NCBI GenBank assembly: GCA_001899005.1
Contig: MKUW01000006.1
Span: 529,650 to 593,649 of the forward strand
Source: Chloroflexi bacterium 44-23
Lineage (GTDB): Bacteria > Chloroflexota > Anaerolineae > Anaerolineales > Anaerolineaceae
DNA length: 64,000 nt
Reading direction: 5' to 3'
Shown: positions 55,117 to 64,000 of the stretch, piece after piece
Layout of the letters: each line of letters starts with the position of its first letter
Numbering within the stretch: position 1 is the stretch's first letter
Translations under genes and position numbers: made by a program
The notes under the pieces: generated by a model
The model's input: only the letters and a program-made list of their open reading frames with translations
Told to the model about the DNA's origin: nothing
Databases searched by the model: none

Positions 55117-55639
55117 GCTTTCTCCTATCCCAGAAGGGCAGCATTTCGTGCAAGGACTTGCCTCGAATGGCAGCTTCTTCCTCCGGTGATTTTAACTGAT
55201 CAAGTGCCAAAAAGGTTGCCTTGACGACATTTAAGTCATTGGCACTACCCAGAGATTTGGTCAGAATATCGCGAATACCAGCAGCTTCAACAACAGCACG
55301 AACACCACCAGCTGCAATAACGCCGGTTCCAGGAGATGCAGGTCTTAACAGGACACGTGCACCAGCCACGCGACCGAGGACTTCATGCGGGATGGTGGTA
55401 TTGTAGATACTCACTTGATGCATATTACGATGAGCTCGTTCAGTCGCTTTGCGCATGGCATCCGGTACAGCATTTGCTTTTCCAACGCCCAGACCAACGC
55501 GACCATTATTGTCTCCAGCCACGATTGCAACGCGAAACTGAAAACGACGCCCACCTTTCACCACTTTGGCAACGCGTGCAATTTCAATCACACGCTCATC
55601 ATATGTTTGTTCCATGGTTTGAAATTCTCTCTTTTCCAT
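55109..55639 (-). CDS. rpsE: 30S ribosomal protein S5
   Basis: 176 residues; the double-stranded RNA-binding-like fold [22 protein letters not shown] and the [10 protein letters not shown] loop are clear. It shapes the mRNA entry tunnel and fidelity. Start ATG at 55639 has AAAGGG about seven bases upstream. Confidence 0.95.
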   Translation of the reverse strand: MEKREFQTMEQTYDERVIEIARVAKVVKGGRRFQFRVAIVAGDNNGRVGLGVGKANAVPDAMRKATERAHRNMHQVSIYNTTIPHEVLGRVAGARVLLRPASPGTGVIAAGGVRAVVEAAGIRDILTKSLGSANDLNVVKATFLALDQLKSPEEEAAIRGKSLHEMLPFWDRRKHA

Positions 55640-55658
55640 AAGTCAAGCCCTTTCTAGG

Positions 55659-56024
55659 TTAGAATACTAAGCCAGCCTCGCGGGCTGCCTCAGCCAAGGC
55701 TTTGACCCGGCCGATATAGCGAAAACCACCGCGATCAAACACCACCTGGGTGATTCCTTTTTCTTTCGCACGTTCTGCCACCAGCTTACCAACCAGGCGA
55801 GATTGCTCTGTCTTATTAAGACCATTAGTCTGTTCCCGTAAATTGCGGTCCACAGTCGATGCGGCTGCCAAAGTTTTACCAGCTACATCATCAATCACCT
55901 GGGCGTAAATTTCTGCACTGCTGCGAAACACTGCCAAACGAGGTCGTTCTTGGGTTCCACTAATAAATTTACGAACTCGGGCATGTCTTCGCAAACGTTG
56001 TTCTTTACGACTCAGCTTTGTCAT
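55659..56024 (-). CDS. rplR: 50S ribosomal protein L18
   Basis: 121 residues; R-R-H-A-R-V-R-K start, [20 protein letters not shown], and [24 protein letters not shown] at the end. It binds 5S rRNA together with L5. It lies 18 bases after rplF. Confidence 0.96.
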   Translation of the reverse strand: MTKLSRKEQRLRRHARVRKFISGTQERPRLAVFRSSAEIYAQVIDDVAGKTLAAASTVDRNLREQTNGLNKTEQSRLVGKLVAERAKEKGITQVVFDRGGFRYIGRVKALAEAAREAGLVF

Positions 56025-56042
56025 TGACGTCCACCTACTCTA

Positions 56043-56585
56043 TTATTTCTTACCGGCTTTTCCAGCCTTACGACGGATTCGCTCACCCTGATAGAAGAGA
56101 CCTTTTCCTTTATAAGGTTCTACCGGGCGAATCTTACGAATATTTGCCGCTACTTGACCAACATGCTGTTTGTCATAACCCACGACTTTGACAATACCCG
56201 CACGGGCATCTACATCAAAGCTAATTCCTTCTTCAGGAATAACTTCTACGGGGTGGGAATATCCGACATGTAGCACCAGGTTCTTTCCGTTCATTTCGGC
56301 GCGGTAACCTACACCTTGAACCTGTAAAACACGGGTGAAGCCATCGCTTACACCTGTTACCATATTTTGAATTAATGCCCGGGTTGTTCCATGTAGTGAG
56401 CGATTGAGCGCTTCATCATTCAAACGGGATATGATCAACTGGCTTTCTTCCATGACAAGAGAAATCGTTGGAGAAAATTCAAAAGATAATTCTCCCTTTG
56501 GCCCTTTCACATCCACGGTTTTACCATCGATCTTAACTTGCACACCAGCAGGAACAACAACCGGTAAACGTCCGATACGAGACAC
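56043..56585 (-). CDS. rplF: 50S ribosomal protein L6
   Basis: 180 residues; SRIGRLPVVVPAGVQV, the central VKGPKGELS and the C-terminal VGQVAANIRKIRPVEPYKGKG. Two related RNA-contacting domains. It begins 25 bases after rpsH. Confidence 0.96.
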   Translation of the reverse strand: MSRIGRLPVVVPAGVQVKIDGKTVDVKGPKGELSFEFSPTISLVMEESQLIISRLNDEALNRSLHGTTRALIQNMVTGVSDGFTRVLQVQGVGYRAEMNGKNLVLHVGYSHPVEVIPEEGISFDVDARAGIVKVVGYDKQHVGQVAANIRKIRPVEPYKGKGLFYQGERIRRKAGKAGKK

Positions 56586-56610
56586 TATTTACCTCCTCTC
56601 ACACCTTGAA

Positions 56611-57024
56611 TTACCAGACTTTACAAAGGATTTCGCCACCTACATTTAATTGGCGAGCCCGTTGACCAGTCATCACACCTTTAGGTGTGGACAGGATGGC
56701 GATACCCATACCTGACAATACCCAGGGGATATCCTGTTTGCTTGTATAAATCCGGCGGCCTGGGCGGCTTACACGTTTCAACCCAGTAATTACCGGTCGT
56801 CGAAATCGACGTTCACCGACATATTTAAGTTTTACCCGTAAAGTGTACATTTCAGGCTTTTCGCCTTCAACCACTTCAAAGTCCTCGATAAAGCCTTCTT
56901 CCTTCAAAATACGGGCAACTTCTGCCTTTAACTTTGAAGTCGGCATAGCCACGTTTCCCTGCTGGACCATCAGTCCATTGCGAATACGAGTCAGCATATC
57001 GGCAATAGGATCGTTAACACTCAT
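56611..57024 (-). CDS. rpsH: 30S ribosomal protein S8
   Basis: 137 residues; [15 protein letters not shown] at the start, [34 protein letters not shown] at the end. It binds 16S helix 21 and in E. coli represses the spc operon. Confidence 0.96.
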   Translation of the reverse strand: MSVNDPIADMLTRIRNGLMVQQGNVAMPTSKLKAEVARILKEEGFIEDFEVVEGEKPEMYTLRVKLKYVGERRFRRPVITGLKRVSRPGRRIYTSKQDIPWVLSGMGIAILSTPKGVMTGQRARQLNVGGEILCKVW

Positions 57025-57045
57025 GCTAATACCTCCATTTACCCG

Positions 57046-57228
57046 CTACCAAGATGATTTTGTTACGCCAGGGATTTTGCCTTCGAGCGCGAGCTCTCGA
57101 AAACAAATTCGACATAGGCCAAATCGGCGAATATAACCACGCGGGCGACCACAGCGACTACAGCGGTTGCGTACCTGCACAGCAAATTTTCGACGCTTTT
57201 CACGATATTCCATGCACTTCTTTGCCAT
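57046..57228 (-). CDS. rpsN: 30S ribosomal protein S14, zinc-binding type
   Basis: 60 residues with the zinc knuckle C23, C26, C39 and C42 and the [16 protein letters not shown] signature. Only this short zinc form is present in the window, as usual outside proteobacteria. It begins two bases after rplE. Confidence 0.96.
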   Translation of the reverse strand: MAKKCMEYREKRRKFAVQVRNRCSRCGRPRGYIRRFGLCRICFRELALEGKIPGVTKSSW

Positions 57229-57230
57229 AT

Positions 57231-57773
57231 TTAGTCCTTTCTGAATGGCATCCCTAGCAAACCCAGCATCAAACGGGCTTGATCATCGGATTCGGCAGTG
57301 GTAACAATAGTAATTTCCATCCCGCGAATTTTATCGATTTTATCGAATTCAATCTCAGGGAAAATTAATTGTTCACGAAGACCAAGGGTGTAATTTCCAC
57401 GACCATCAAATGCATCTGGAGAAATTCCACGAAAATCACGCACACGCGGTAAGGCGATATTCATAAGGCGATCCAGGAAGGCCCACATGCGATCGCTTCG
57501 TAGAGTAACCATCGCCCCGATGGCACGACCTTCACGCAATTTGAAAGCAGCAATACTGTTTCGGGCTTTTGTCACCACAGGCCTCTGTCCTGCGATAGTG
57601 GTGAGATCAGCTACAGCAGCATCCATTGCTTTCGGATTATCCATTGCTTCGCCCAAACCGATATTAATGGCTACTTTACTAATGCGCGGAACTGATAATA
57701 CATTTTCGATACCCATTTCCTTTTGTAAAACAGGCACTACTTCGTTCAGGTACTTTTCTTTCAAATAATTCAT
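57231..57773 (-). CDS. rplE: 50S ribosomal protein L5
   Basis: 180 residues; [16 protein letters not shown], the loop [20 protein letters not shown] and the C-terminal [22 protein letters not shown]. It holds 5S rRNA at the central protuberance. Confidence 0.96.
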   Translation of the reverse strand: MNYLKEKYLNEVVPVLQKEMGIENVLSVPRISKVAINIGLGEAMDNPKAMDAAVADLTTIAGQRPVVTKARNSIAAFKLREGRAIGAMVTLRSDRMWAFLDRLMNIALPRVRDFRGISPDAFDGRGNYTLGLREQLIFPEIEFDKIDKIRGMEITIVTTAESDDQARLMLGLLGMPFRKD

Positions 57774-57791
57774 TCTATACTCCCGGACGGT

Positions 57792-58124
57792 TTACTCGTC
57801 AATCAAGGCGTTGCATTTTTTGCAAACCCGCGATTTAATCTCACCATCAGCATGAACTCCGAGCCGTGAGGTTTTGCCACATTTTGGGCAAACTAACATC
57901 ACGTTGGAAATATCAATAGAAGATTCGAAACGAACCATACCGGGGGAAACAGTTCGACCCTGGCTCTGAACTTGCTTTTGATGTTTCGAACGCAAATTCA
58001 CACCTTGAATAACCAACCGATTTTCTTCCGGAAAAACTTTAATCACTTCTCCTCGTTTTCCTTTATCTTCAGTTCGACCGGTGATTACTTCCACGGTATC
58101 GCCTTTACGAATTTTTGTACTCAT
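57792..58124 (-). CDS. rplX: 50S ribosomal protein L24
   Basis: 110 residues; the KOW motif GDTVEVITGRTEDKGKRGEV and a C-terminal zinc ribbon of two CxxC pairs (LVCPKCGKTSRLG and RVCKKCNALIDE). The C-terminus is the zinc form. It is 18 bases after rplE by gene order. Confidence 0.95.
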   Translation of the reverse strand: MSTKIRKGDTVEVITGRTEDKGKRGEVIKVFPEENRLVIQGVNLRSKHQKQVQSQGRTVSPGMVRFESSIDISNVMLVCPKCGKTSRLGVHADGEIKSRVCKKCNALIDE

Positions 58125-58145
58125 TGGCTTTACTCCTTAATCTTT

Positions 58146-58517
58146 CTACAGTACTTCTGGAGCCAGTGAGACGATCTTCATATAGCCTTTTTCGCGTAGT
58201 TCACGCGCCACTGGCCCAAAGATACGTGTCCCTCGCGGGTTTTGGCTTTCACCATCCAGGATTACTGCCGCATTGTCGTCAAACCGGATAGAAGACCCAT
58301 CGTCACGCCGCCATTCTTTTGCGCACCGAACGATAACAGCTTTGACCACTTCGCTCTTCTTGACAGAAGCTTGTGGTGTTGCAGATTTTACGGTCGCGAC
58401 CACAATATCACCTACTGATCCATAATGGCGCACAGATCCACCCATGACATGGATTACCAAAAGTTCTTTTGCTCCGGTATTATCCGCTACTTTGATTCTT
58501 GACTCAGTCTGGATCAT
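58146..58517 (-). CDS. rplN: 50S ribosomal protein L14
   Basis: 123 residues; [55 protein letters not shown]. It forms a bridge with 16S rRNA. Confidence 0.96.
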   Translation of the reverse strand: MIQTESRIKVADNTGAKELLVIHVMGGSVRHYGSVGDIVVATVKSATPQASVKKSEVVKAVIVRCAKEWRRDDGSSIRFDDNAAVILDGESQNPRGTRIFGPVARELREKGYMKIVSLAPEVL

Positions 58518-58519
58518 AC

Positions 58520-58804
58520 CTATTCTCCTTCGGCAATCTCTTCGCTTTTAACGGGTTCATCTGTACGACGCACGATTGATTGGATAACCCAGCGTTTGTC
58601 ACGCGAAAGCGGCTTGCTTTCCACAATCACGACCTTGTCACCAACGTGACATTCCAACTCATTATGCGCTTTATAACGTTTCCGCAAATGCACAACTTTT
58701 TTATAAAGTGGATGGCGGAATGTTCGCGTAACTTCCACAACTGCGGTTTTCATCATCTTATCGCTGGTGACGACACCGGTTAAGCGACGACGGTTATTGC
58801 TCAT
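58520..58804 (-). CDS. rpsQ: 30S ribosomal protein S17
   Basis: 94 residues; [34 protein letters not shown] fold. It overlaps the stop of rpmC by four bases (ATGA type). An acidic tail [12 protein letters not shown] follows the core. Confidence 0.95.
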   Translation of the reverse strand: MSNNRRRLTGVVTSDKMMKTAVVEVTRTFRHPLYKKVVHLRKRYKAHNELECHVGDKVVIVESKPLSRDKRWVIQSIVRRTDEPVKSEEIAEGE

Positions 58805-59013
58805 TTTTCACCTTCCAGTTCACCGGCTAAAACACGCTCATGAAAAATTGTTTCCAATTGCGCAATTTCGCGACGGACTCTCTTCAAACGACTCGTATCA
58901 GTGAGCTGACCAGTCACTATTTGAAACCTTAAATTCATCAGTTCCTGGCGAGTGTCCTCAATACGACTCCGAATTTCATTATCAGACATATTTCGAATTT
59001 CAGCCGATTTCAT
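58801..59013 (-). CDS. rpmC: 50S ribosomal protein L29
   Basis: 70 residues; two-helix protein with RIEDTRQELMNLRFQIVTGQLTDTSRLKRVRREIAQLET. It sits at the nascent-peptide exit. It overlaps rplP by one base (TAATG). Confidence 0.95.
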   Translation of the reverse strand: MKSAEIRNMSDNEIRSRIEDTRQELMNLRFQIVTGQLTDTSRLKRVRREIAQLETIFHERVLAGELEGEK

Positions 59014-59444
59014 TATTCCTGTTCTCCTTGAACTTCTTCATGCCGGCGTACTACCTTCGTCTTAATCGCGAACTTGTAGCTGGCTTGTTTTAAAGCATGA
59101 ACAGCTGCGTCGTCAGGAACACCTGACAATTCGAACATAATCCGGCCGGGCCTTACTACAGCAACCCAGTGATCCACACTACCCTTGCCTTTACCCATAC
59201 GAGTTTCGGCAGCTTTCTTGGTGTAAGGTTTATCTGGGAAGATACGGATCCACACTTTTCCGCGGCGCTTCATATAACGCACGATCGATCGGCGGGCTGC
59301 CTCGATTTGACGGGCAGAGACATAACCGGGTTCCAGCGCTTGTAAGCCAAAATCACCAGTTAGCAACTCTGCTCCCCGTAAAGCTTTTCCGCGCATACGA
59401 CCACGCATTTGTTTTCGCCACTTCACACGTTTTGGCATCAACAT
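59013..59444 (-). CDS. rplP: 50S ribosomal protein L16
   Basis: 143 residues; [18 protein letters not shown] at the start, [41 protein letters not shown], in the 50S A-site region. Start at the first ATG, with GAGAGG eight bases upstream. Confidence 0.96.
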   Translation of the reverse strand: MLMPKRVKWRKQMRGRMRGKALRGAELLTGDFGLQALEPGYVSARQIEAARRSIVRYMKRRGKVWIRIFPDKPYTKKAAETRMGKGKGSVDHWVAVVRPGRIMFELSGVPDDAAVHALKQASYKFAIKTKVVRRHEEVQGEQE

Positions 59445-59492
59445 AGCAATAACCTCTCTGTAACAGCTGAATTCTCTTTCAGCTTTCGAATT

Positions 59493-60170
59493 CTACTCAC
59501 TGATATAAACACCTTCAGTGTGCTCTGCATTTTCTTCTACACCTGGCAAAATATCACCTTTATAAATCCACACCTTGATGCCAATTTGACCATAGGTAGT
59601 AGATGCTTCGTATTTGGCAAAATCGATATTAGCTCGCAATGTTTGCAGCGGTACGCGACCTTCGCGCAACCACACAGTCCGTGCCATTTCGGCGCCACCC
59701 AGACGACCCGCAACTTCAATTTTGCAACCTTTGGCTCCTTGACGAATTGCCTGGCTGATTGCCCTCTTCATTGCGCGACGATAAGCCACACGACGTTCTA
59801 TTTGCCCGGCAATGTTAATCGCAACCAGATAGGCGTCCAAATCCGGTTCTTTAATCTCTTTAATATCAAGGTCTATCTTTATACCTGTTAAGATTTCAAG
59901 ATCAGTACGGATTTTCTTGACATTTTCACCTTTACGCCCAATAAGTATCCCTGGCTTTGCGGTATTAACAATCACTTTAATCTTACTGGGGAATCTCTCA
60001 ATCTCCACACGCGATACACCTGCCTTGCCAGAATATTCTTTTAGCAAATCGCGGATTTTCAAATCCTGGTTAAGATTTTTACTGAAATCATTATTCTTTG
60101 CGAACCAACGTGCTTCCCAAGGTTGAATGATTCCTAGACGATAACCAATCGGATGTACTTTTCGACCCAT
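59493..60170 (-). CDS. rpsC: 30S ribosomal protein S3
   Basis: 225 residues; KH domain PGILIGRKGENVKKI and the C-terminal RRAMKRAISQAIRQGAKGCKIEVAGRLGGAE; forms the mRNA entry pore with S4 and S5. The start follows GGAGA. Confidence 0.96.
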   Translation of the reverse strand: MGRKVHPIGYRLGIIQPWEARWFAKNNDFSKNLNQDLKIRDLLKEYSGKAGVSRVEIERFPSKIKVIVNTAKPGILIGRKGENVKKIRTDLEILTGIKIDLDIKEIKEPDLDAYLVAINIAGQIERRVAYRRAMKRAISQAIRQGAKGCKIEVAGRLGGAEMARTVWLREGRVPLQTLRANIDFAKYEASTTYGQIGIKVWIYKGDILPGVEENAEHTEGVYISE

Positions 60171-60214
60171 ATTATCTCCTGATTTTTCCTCTAATTCCTG
60201 TTAGCAGCCGGCAG

Positions 60215-60556
60215 CTATTCACGTTCACGCAAGATCACACTGACATGTGAGGAGCGCCGTAAAATCGGCTTAAAACGGCCACGCGCACCAAACCGACGCC
60301 AGCGGCGGGTTGGGGCTTCATCTGCTGTAATTTTGTAGATATACAGGTCATCGCGGCTCACACCAAAGTTTTCTTCCGCATTTGAGACTGCCGAAACCAA
60401 TAACTTTTGAACCGGTTTCGCAGCACTTTTGGTCATAAATTTCAGCGTATTGATTGCTTCCACAACTGGTTTACCACGCACGGTATCCACTACCAAACGC
60501 ACCTTTTGTGCAGACATTGATAAATTACTTAGTTTAGCTTGAATATCTGTTGCCAT
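60215..60556 (-). CDS. rplV: 50S ribosomal protein L22
   Basis: 113 residues; LSNLSMSAQKVRLVVDTVRGKPV at the start and the long loop RWRRFGARGRFKPILRRSSHVSVIL, which lines the exit tunnel. It begins three bases after rpsS. Confidence 0.96.
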   Translation of the reverse strand: MATDIQAKLSNLSMSAQKVRLVVDTVRGKPVVEAINTLKFMTKSAAKPVQKLLVSAVSNAEENFGVSRDDLYIYKITADEAPTRRWRRFGARGRFKPILRRSSHVSVILRERE

Positions 60557-60559
60557 CTT

Positions 60560-60838
60560 TTACTTCCCTTTCGAGGATTTTTCAGCAACATGACCACGAA
60601 AAGTGCGTGTTGGCGCAAATTCTCCCAAACGGTGGCCAACCATGTTTTCAGTGACATAAATCGGAACATGGCGACGGCCATCATGAACAGCAATTGTATG
60701 TCCTAACATCTGTGGAAAGATCACACTGGCACGACTCCAGGTACGAACAACTTTCTTTTCACCGCGGGCATTCATTTGCTCAATTTTCTTTAACAATTTT
60801 GGCTCAATAAAAGGGCCTTTTTTCAACGATCGAGACAT
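60560..60838 (-). CDS. rpsS: 30S ribosomal protein S19
   Basis: 92 residues; [22 protein letters not shown], and [30 protein letters not shown]. It contacts the 50S via bridge B1. A 35-base gap separates it from rplB. Confidence 0.96.
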   Translation of the reverse strand: MSRSLKKGPFIEPKLLKKIEQMNARGEKKVVRTWSRASVIFPQMLGHTIAVHDGRRHVPIYVTENMVGHRLGEFAPTRTFRGHVAEKSSKGK

Positions 60839-60873
60839 GTCGTTTTTCCTCTCAATACCTAGTTACCAAAAAA

Positions 60874-61713
60874 CTATCCTCGTTTTCCCGCAGAACGGTG
60901 ACGAACGATGTATTTATTCGATCTCTTATTGCGGCGAGTTTTATAGCCAAGCGTTGGTTTACCCCAAGGAGACTTGGGACCAGGCATACCAATTGGCTGC
61001 TTTCCTTCACCACCACCATGCGGATGATCGCGAGGACTCATTGCTGAACCACGCACACCTGGGCGTATACCTAAGTGGCGGTTTCGGCCTGCTTTACCTA
61101 ATTTAATATTCTTATGGTCCAAGTTGCCAACTTGCCCGATCGTTGCGTAACATACCTGACGGATCAGACGGACTTCCCCGGAAGGTAGACGTATTTGAGC
61201 AAAATCACCTTCTTTTGCAAGCACTTGGGCTGCTGTTCCAGCAGAACGAACCATTTGTCCACCACGACCTTCTTTCATCTCAATGTTATGAACCATGGTT
61301 CCCAGTGGAATGCGGGCAATTGGGAGACAATTGCCAACGCGTATTTCTGCATTGGCACTGGTTATAACTGCATCACCAACCTTCAGTCCTACCGGTGCAA
61401 GGATGTAGCGTTTTTCTCCGTCCGCATAATACAATAAAGCCAGGCGGGCAGTGCGATTGGGATCGTATTCAATTGCAGCTACTCGAGCCGGAACTTCGGG
61501 TTTATTACGTTTGAAATCAACCAAACGGATGTATTGTTTGTGCCCACCACCCTGATGGCGAACAGTGATGCGACCAAACATATTGCGGCCGGCATGTACT
61601 TTACGAATTACAACCAAAGATCTCTCAGGTTTACTTTTTGTGATTTCTTCAAATGTATACCCGGTCTTGTTGCGCTGACCCGGGGTGGTTGGTTTATATA
61701 TCTTAACAGCCAT
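60874..61713 (-). CDS. rplB: 50S ribosomal protein L2
   Basis: 279 residues; central domain and the C-terminal loop [16 protein letters not shown] with the conserved histidine of the peptidyl-transferase region. It overlaps the rplW stop by one base (TAATG). Confidence 0.97.
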   Translation of the reverse strand: MAVKIYKPTTPGQRNKTGYTFEEITKSKPERSLVVIRKVHAGRNMFGRITVRHQGGGHKQYIRLVDFKRNKPEVPARVAAIEYDPNRTARLALLYYADGEKRYILAPVGLKVGDAVITSANAEIRVGNCLPIARIPLGTMVHNIEMKEGRGGQMVRSAGTAAQVLAKEGDFAQIRLPSGEVRLIRQVCYATIGQVGNLDHKNIKLGKAGRNRHLGIRPGVRGSAMSPRDHPHGGGEGKQPIGMPGPKSPWGKPTLGYKTRRNKRSNKYIVRHRSAGKRG

Positions 61714-62015
61714 TATTCTACCCCTTCAAAAATCGCAATTCGATCATCGGGCGAAAGTGTTACTATCGCTTTTTTGTAACCTGCGTTCCGAACAACCAGT
61801 CGGCGACTACGAGCCCGGCGCGTTCGTTTGGCGGGAACATTGATGATATTGACACGCAATACAGTTACGTCAAAAATCTGTTCGACTGCGTCCTTAACCA
61901 GCGTTCGGGTTGCATCATCTGCCACTTCAAATACGTATTGGTGCAAACTATTCACAAGATAGTTAGTCTTTTCAGTGACCAGAGGACGGCGGAGCGTTTC
62001 GTAAATTGAACTCAT
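61713..62015 (-). CDS. rplW: 50S ribosomal protein L23
   Basis: 100 residues; [32 protein letters not shown] and a long basic loop with [14 protein letters not shown]. It docks trigger factor and SRP at the exit. Confidence 0.95.
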   Translation of the reverse strand: MSSIYETLRRPLVTEKTNYLVNSLHQYVFEVADDATRTLVKDAVEQIFDVTVLRVNIINVPAKRTRRARSRRLVVRNAGYKKAIVTLSPDDRIAIFEGVE

Positions 62016-62028
62016 TGTATCCTCCTAC

Positions 62029-62655
62029 CTATCCCAGGTATCCCAGCACAACATCTAACGATGCGAGCGGAAAAATGATTTTTTGATATTTAAGTAAGTC
62101 ACGAATGTTAAGGTAACTTGCCATTAATACTTTCGTCTCTGGCAAATTACTTGTTGAGCGAATCACATCCTCGAAATTTGTCTTATCGGGAATCAGTACC
62201 AATACGCTATCCGAACCAACCAGAGTATTCAATACTCCCGCCATGAATTTTGTTTTGACTTCAGGCAGAGACAAATTATCGACAACAATAATTGAATTTT
62301 CCGCAGCTTTCACAGAAAGTGCCGAACGCAATGCGGCTCGACGCATTTTACGTGGCATAGCTTGCTCATAAGATCGGGGGTGTGGTGTAAAAATGCCTCC
62401 GCCACCTTTCCATTGAGCCGCACGGATTGAACCCTGTCTGGCACGGCCAGTGCCTTTTTGACGCCAGGGTTTGCGACCTCCGCCAGCCACCTCATGGCGG
62501 GTTTTGGTGTCATGCGTTCCAAGGCGTGCGTTAGCCAGCTGCCGAACGAAGGCCTGGTGCATCAAATTGACGTTAATAGGGGCTTCAAAAATACCAGCTG
62601 GTAATTCAACTGTTTTTACTTTCTTACCCTCAATGTTTAAGACATCTACCTGCAT
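62029..62655 (-). CDS. rplD: 50S ribosomal protein L4
   Basis: 208 residues; MQVDVLNIEGKKVKTVELPAGIF, the extended loop RQLANARLGTHDTKTRHEV that reaches the exit tunnel, and the globular domain with HPRSYEQAMPRKMRRAALRSAL. The ATG at 62655 is favoured by homology; a GTG two codons earlier has GGGAG four bases away, so both remain possible. Confidence 0.94.
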   Translation of the reverse strand: MQVDVLNIEGKKVKTVELPAGIFEAPINVNLMHQAFVRQLANARLGTHDTKTRHEVAGGGRKPWRQKGTGRARQGSIRAAQWKGGGGIFTPHPRSYEQAMPRKMRRAALRSALSVKAAENSIIVVDNLSLPEVKTKFMAGVLNTLVGSDSVLVLIPDKTNFEDVIRSTSNLPETKVLMASYLNIRDLLKYQKIIFPLASLDVVLGYLG

Positions 62656-62670
62656 AGTCACACTGCTCCC

Positions 62671-63306
62671 TTAGTTCTTCCGCGCCTCTTTGATCATTAC
62701 CAGGCCACCACGTGAACCAGGTACTGAACCGCGCACTCCAATCAGATTGCGTTCAGGATCCAACAGGACAACTTTGAGATTCTGAGCAGTTATTCGTTCA
62801 TTGCCCATATGTCCCGGCCCACGAGCGCCTTTATAAACACGACCCGGAGTCGTTCCAGCACCACGGGAACCTGGAGCTCGTAGTCTATCCGATTGACCAT
62901 GTGTCTTGGGACCACCGCGGAAACCGTAGCGCTTCACACCACCCTGGAAACCTTTTCCTTTGCTGGTGCCAACGACATCTACAAAATCACCCAATTCAAA
63001 CACATCGACCAACAACTTGTCACCTTCATTTACCCCAGCATCTTTAACCCGAAATTCGCGGATGAATCGCAGGGGAGGTAAATTTAAATTTTTCCGCTTC
63101 AAGTGACCCAGTTGACCGCCGGTTAATCGTTTGGGTTTTACCTCGTTATATCCTACTTGCACCGCCTGGTAGCCATCTACTTCGACTGTGCGAATCTGGG
63201 TAATATAACAAGGCCCAGCTTCAATGACGGTTACCGGAATTGCAGCACCTTTTTCATCGAAAATCTGGGTCATACCGATTTTCTTGCCGATCAGCCCTTT
63301 CAACAT
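62671..63306 (-). CDS. rplC: 50S ribosomal protein L3
   Basis: 211 residues; [31 protein letters not shown] at the start, the central [35 protein letters not shown] that reaches the peptidyl-transferase centre. Ribosome site AAGGAGAA precedes the ATG at 63306. It follows rpsJ only after 277 bases. Confidence 0.96.
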   Translation of the reverse strand: MLKGLIGKKIGMTQIFDEKGAAIPVTVIEAGPCYITQIRTVEVDGYQAVQVGYNEVKPKRLTGGQLGHLKRKNLNLPPLRFIREFRVKDAGVNEGDKLLVDVFELGDFVDVVGTSKGKGFQGGVKRYGFRGGPKTHGQSDRLRAPGSRGAGTTPGRVYKGARGPGHMGNERITAQNLKVVLLDPERNLIGVRGSVPGSRGGLVMIKEARKN

Positions 63307-63583
63307 ATCAATTTTCTCCTTGTTGTTTATAGATTGACGGGACTGTCAACTTGGGCTAAGTTGCATCATCCCCGAGCACTATGAAGTTAGTGGCTTGCTG
63401 CGATACTCCGCATTTTGTCTCGTTCGCCTACAAAACCACTCTTTCACGGCCTTCGATCACGGGCTCGACAAACCCGCAACCTTACAAGTGTATCACCGAA
63501 CCTACACTTTGAAAAGGGCGTCTTTTAGGACAATCCCTTCCTTTTTTCCCTTTAAATGTGCAAAACCAAATTTTAAATATCAG
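63307..63583 (-). promoter_or_regulatory. Unusual 277-base rpsJ-rplC spacer, possible leader or promoter region
   Basis: The S10-L3 spacer is usually a few tens of bases. This one has no convincing gene on either strand. It contains several small hairpins on the minus strand: AAGTGTA...TACACTT near 63486-63512, CGGG...CCCG near 63462-63478, and TTGAC...GTCAA near 63334-63350 just before rplC. It could be an internal promoter region or ribosomal-protein leader RNA, but no known leader was recognised. Confidence 0.4.
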
Positions 63584-63892
63584 CTAAATCTTTATTTCAA
63601 TATCAACGCCCGCAGGTAAATTTAACCGCATGAGCATATCAATCGTTTTTGAATCGGGATCCAGCACATCAATCAAACGGTTATGAGTCCGGATCTCAAA
63701 ATGTTCGTGAGAATCTTTGTCAATAAAGGTTGAGCGACGGACTGTAAATCGTTCTTTTTTGGTTGGTAACGGGACAGGTCCCACTACTTGAGCGCCACTG
63801 CGCTCAGCCGTATCTACAATCCGCTTGGCAGATTGATCAAGGACACGGTGGTCATATGCTTTTAAACGAATTCGAATGCGCTGTTTCGCCAT
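63584..63892 (-). CDS. rpsJ: 30S ribosomal protein S10
   Basis: 102 residues; [64 protein letters not shown], all family hallmarks, also the NusE/NusB antitermination partner. It lies 14 bases after tuf, which suggests joint transcription. Confidence 0.97.
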   Translation of the reverse strand: MAKQRIRIRLKAYDHRVLDQSAKRIVDTAERSGAQVVGPVPLPTKKERFTVRRSTFIDKDSHEHFEIRTHNRLIDVLDPDSKTIDMLMRLNLPAGVDIEIKI

Positions 63893-63906
63893 ATTAATCC
63901 ACCTAT

Positions 63907-64000
63907 TACGCTAGAATCTTCGTGATCACACCTGCGCCGACGGTCAGACCGCCCTCGCGGATGGCAAACTTCGAACCTTGTTCCAACGCCACCGGGACGA
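63907..64000 (-). CDS. tuf: Elongation factor Tu, C-terminal end (cut by window edge)
   Basis: About 30 residues before the stop [20 protein letters not shown], then [13 protein letters not shown]. This is the highly conserved end of EF-Tu domain III. The rest of the gene lies past the right edge. EF-Tu directly before rpsJ is the standard str-S10 boundary. Confidence 0.95.

Noticed and set aside
1..64000. CRISPR arrays, rRNA, tRNA genes, prophage or complete insertion sequences
   Set aside because: None seen by reading; absence by eye is not proof, and tRNA genes would need a structure search to exclude.

Overview
The window looks like a piece of a Chloroflexota genome, most likely Anaerolineae. 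This is inferred from gene content, not from a search: an archaeal-type prolyl-tRNA synthetase, a membrane glycosyltransferase fused to an NHL propeller, a b/delta fusion in the ATP synthase, a complex I membrane arm with two NuoM genes, an indolepyruvate oxidoreductase/ADP-forming acyl-CoA synthetase operon, and tandem Hsp20 genes. Base composition is moderate by eye. Both ends cut genes: a cystine/dicarboxylate-type symporter on the left and tuf on the right.

Layout. 1-3289: end of a symporter gene, a 0.7 kb gene-free stretch with small palindromic and direct repeats, then manA and mnmA (+). 3302-8795 (-): lipoprotein, yciH, ADP-forming acyl-CoA synthetase, iorA, iorB, probably one transcription unit for amino-acid fermentation and ATP formation. 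9027-9894: two Hsp20 chaperones. 10362-11546: MFS transporter. 11783-15244: GT39-NHL fusion. 15493-17154: small membrane protein and a GNAT protein. 17509-19959: clpC. 20124-20874: 5'-truncated, broken RHS gene carrying a 22-bp insertion. 20969-28771 (+): gmd, a low-molecular-weight phosphatase, a MazG-like protein, a LOG-family protein, proS, a helical-repeat protein, rpsO and pnp.

From 28819 to the end everything is on the minus strand: murE; the F0 part of ATP synthase (atpI/Z, B, E, fused F-H) without F1 genes; the complex I membrane arm (nuoA, H, J, K, L, M, M, N) without nuoB-G or nuoI; two operons of unrecognised membrane or beta-structured proteins; a MazG/methylase fusion; and the long ribosomal protein super-operon from tuf through S10, spc and alpha clusters to rpsI. 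infA is absent from its usual place between map and rpmJ, and rpmJ (37 aa) is present. Unusual features are a 277-nt gap between rpsJ and rplC, the second NuoM lacking the usual TM7 lysine, an about 75-bp repeat present twice, and a symmetrical insertion motif shared between the left gene-free region and the broken RHS gene.

Working together, the genes depict a fermentative or anaerobically respiring cell: amino-acid-derived 2-oxoacids are oxidised to acyl-CoA by IorAB, ATP is made from acyl-CoA by the ADP-forming synthetase, and a split complex I and ATP synthase handle the ion gradient, with catalytic partners encoded elsewhere. No CRISPR array, prophage, rRNA or tRNA gene was seen.
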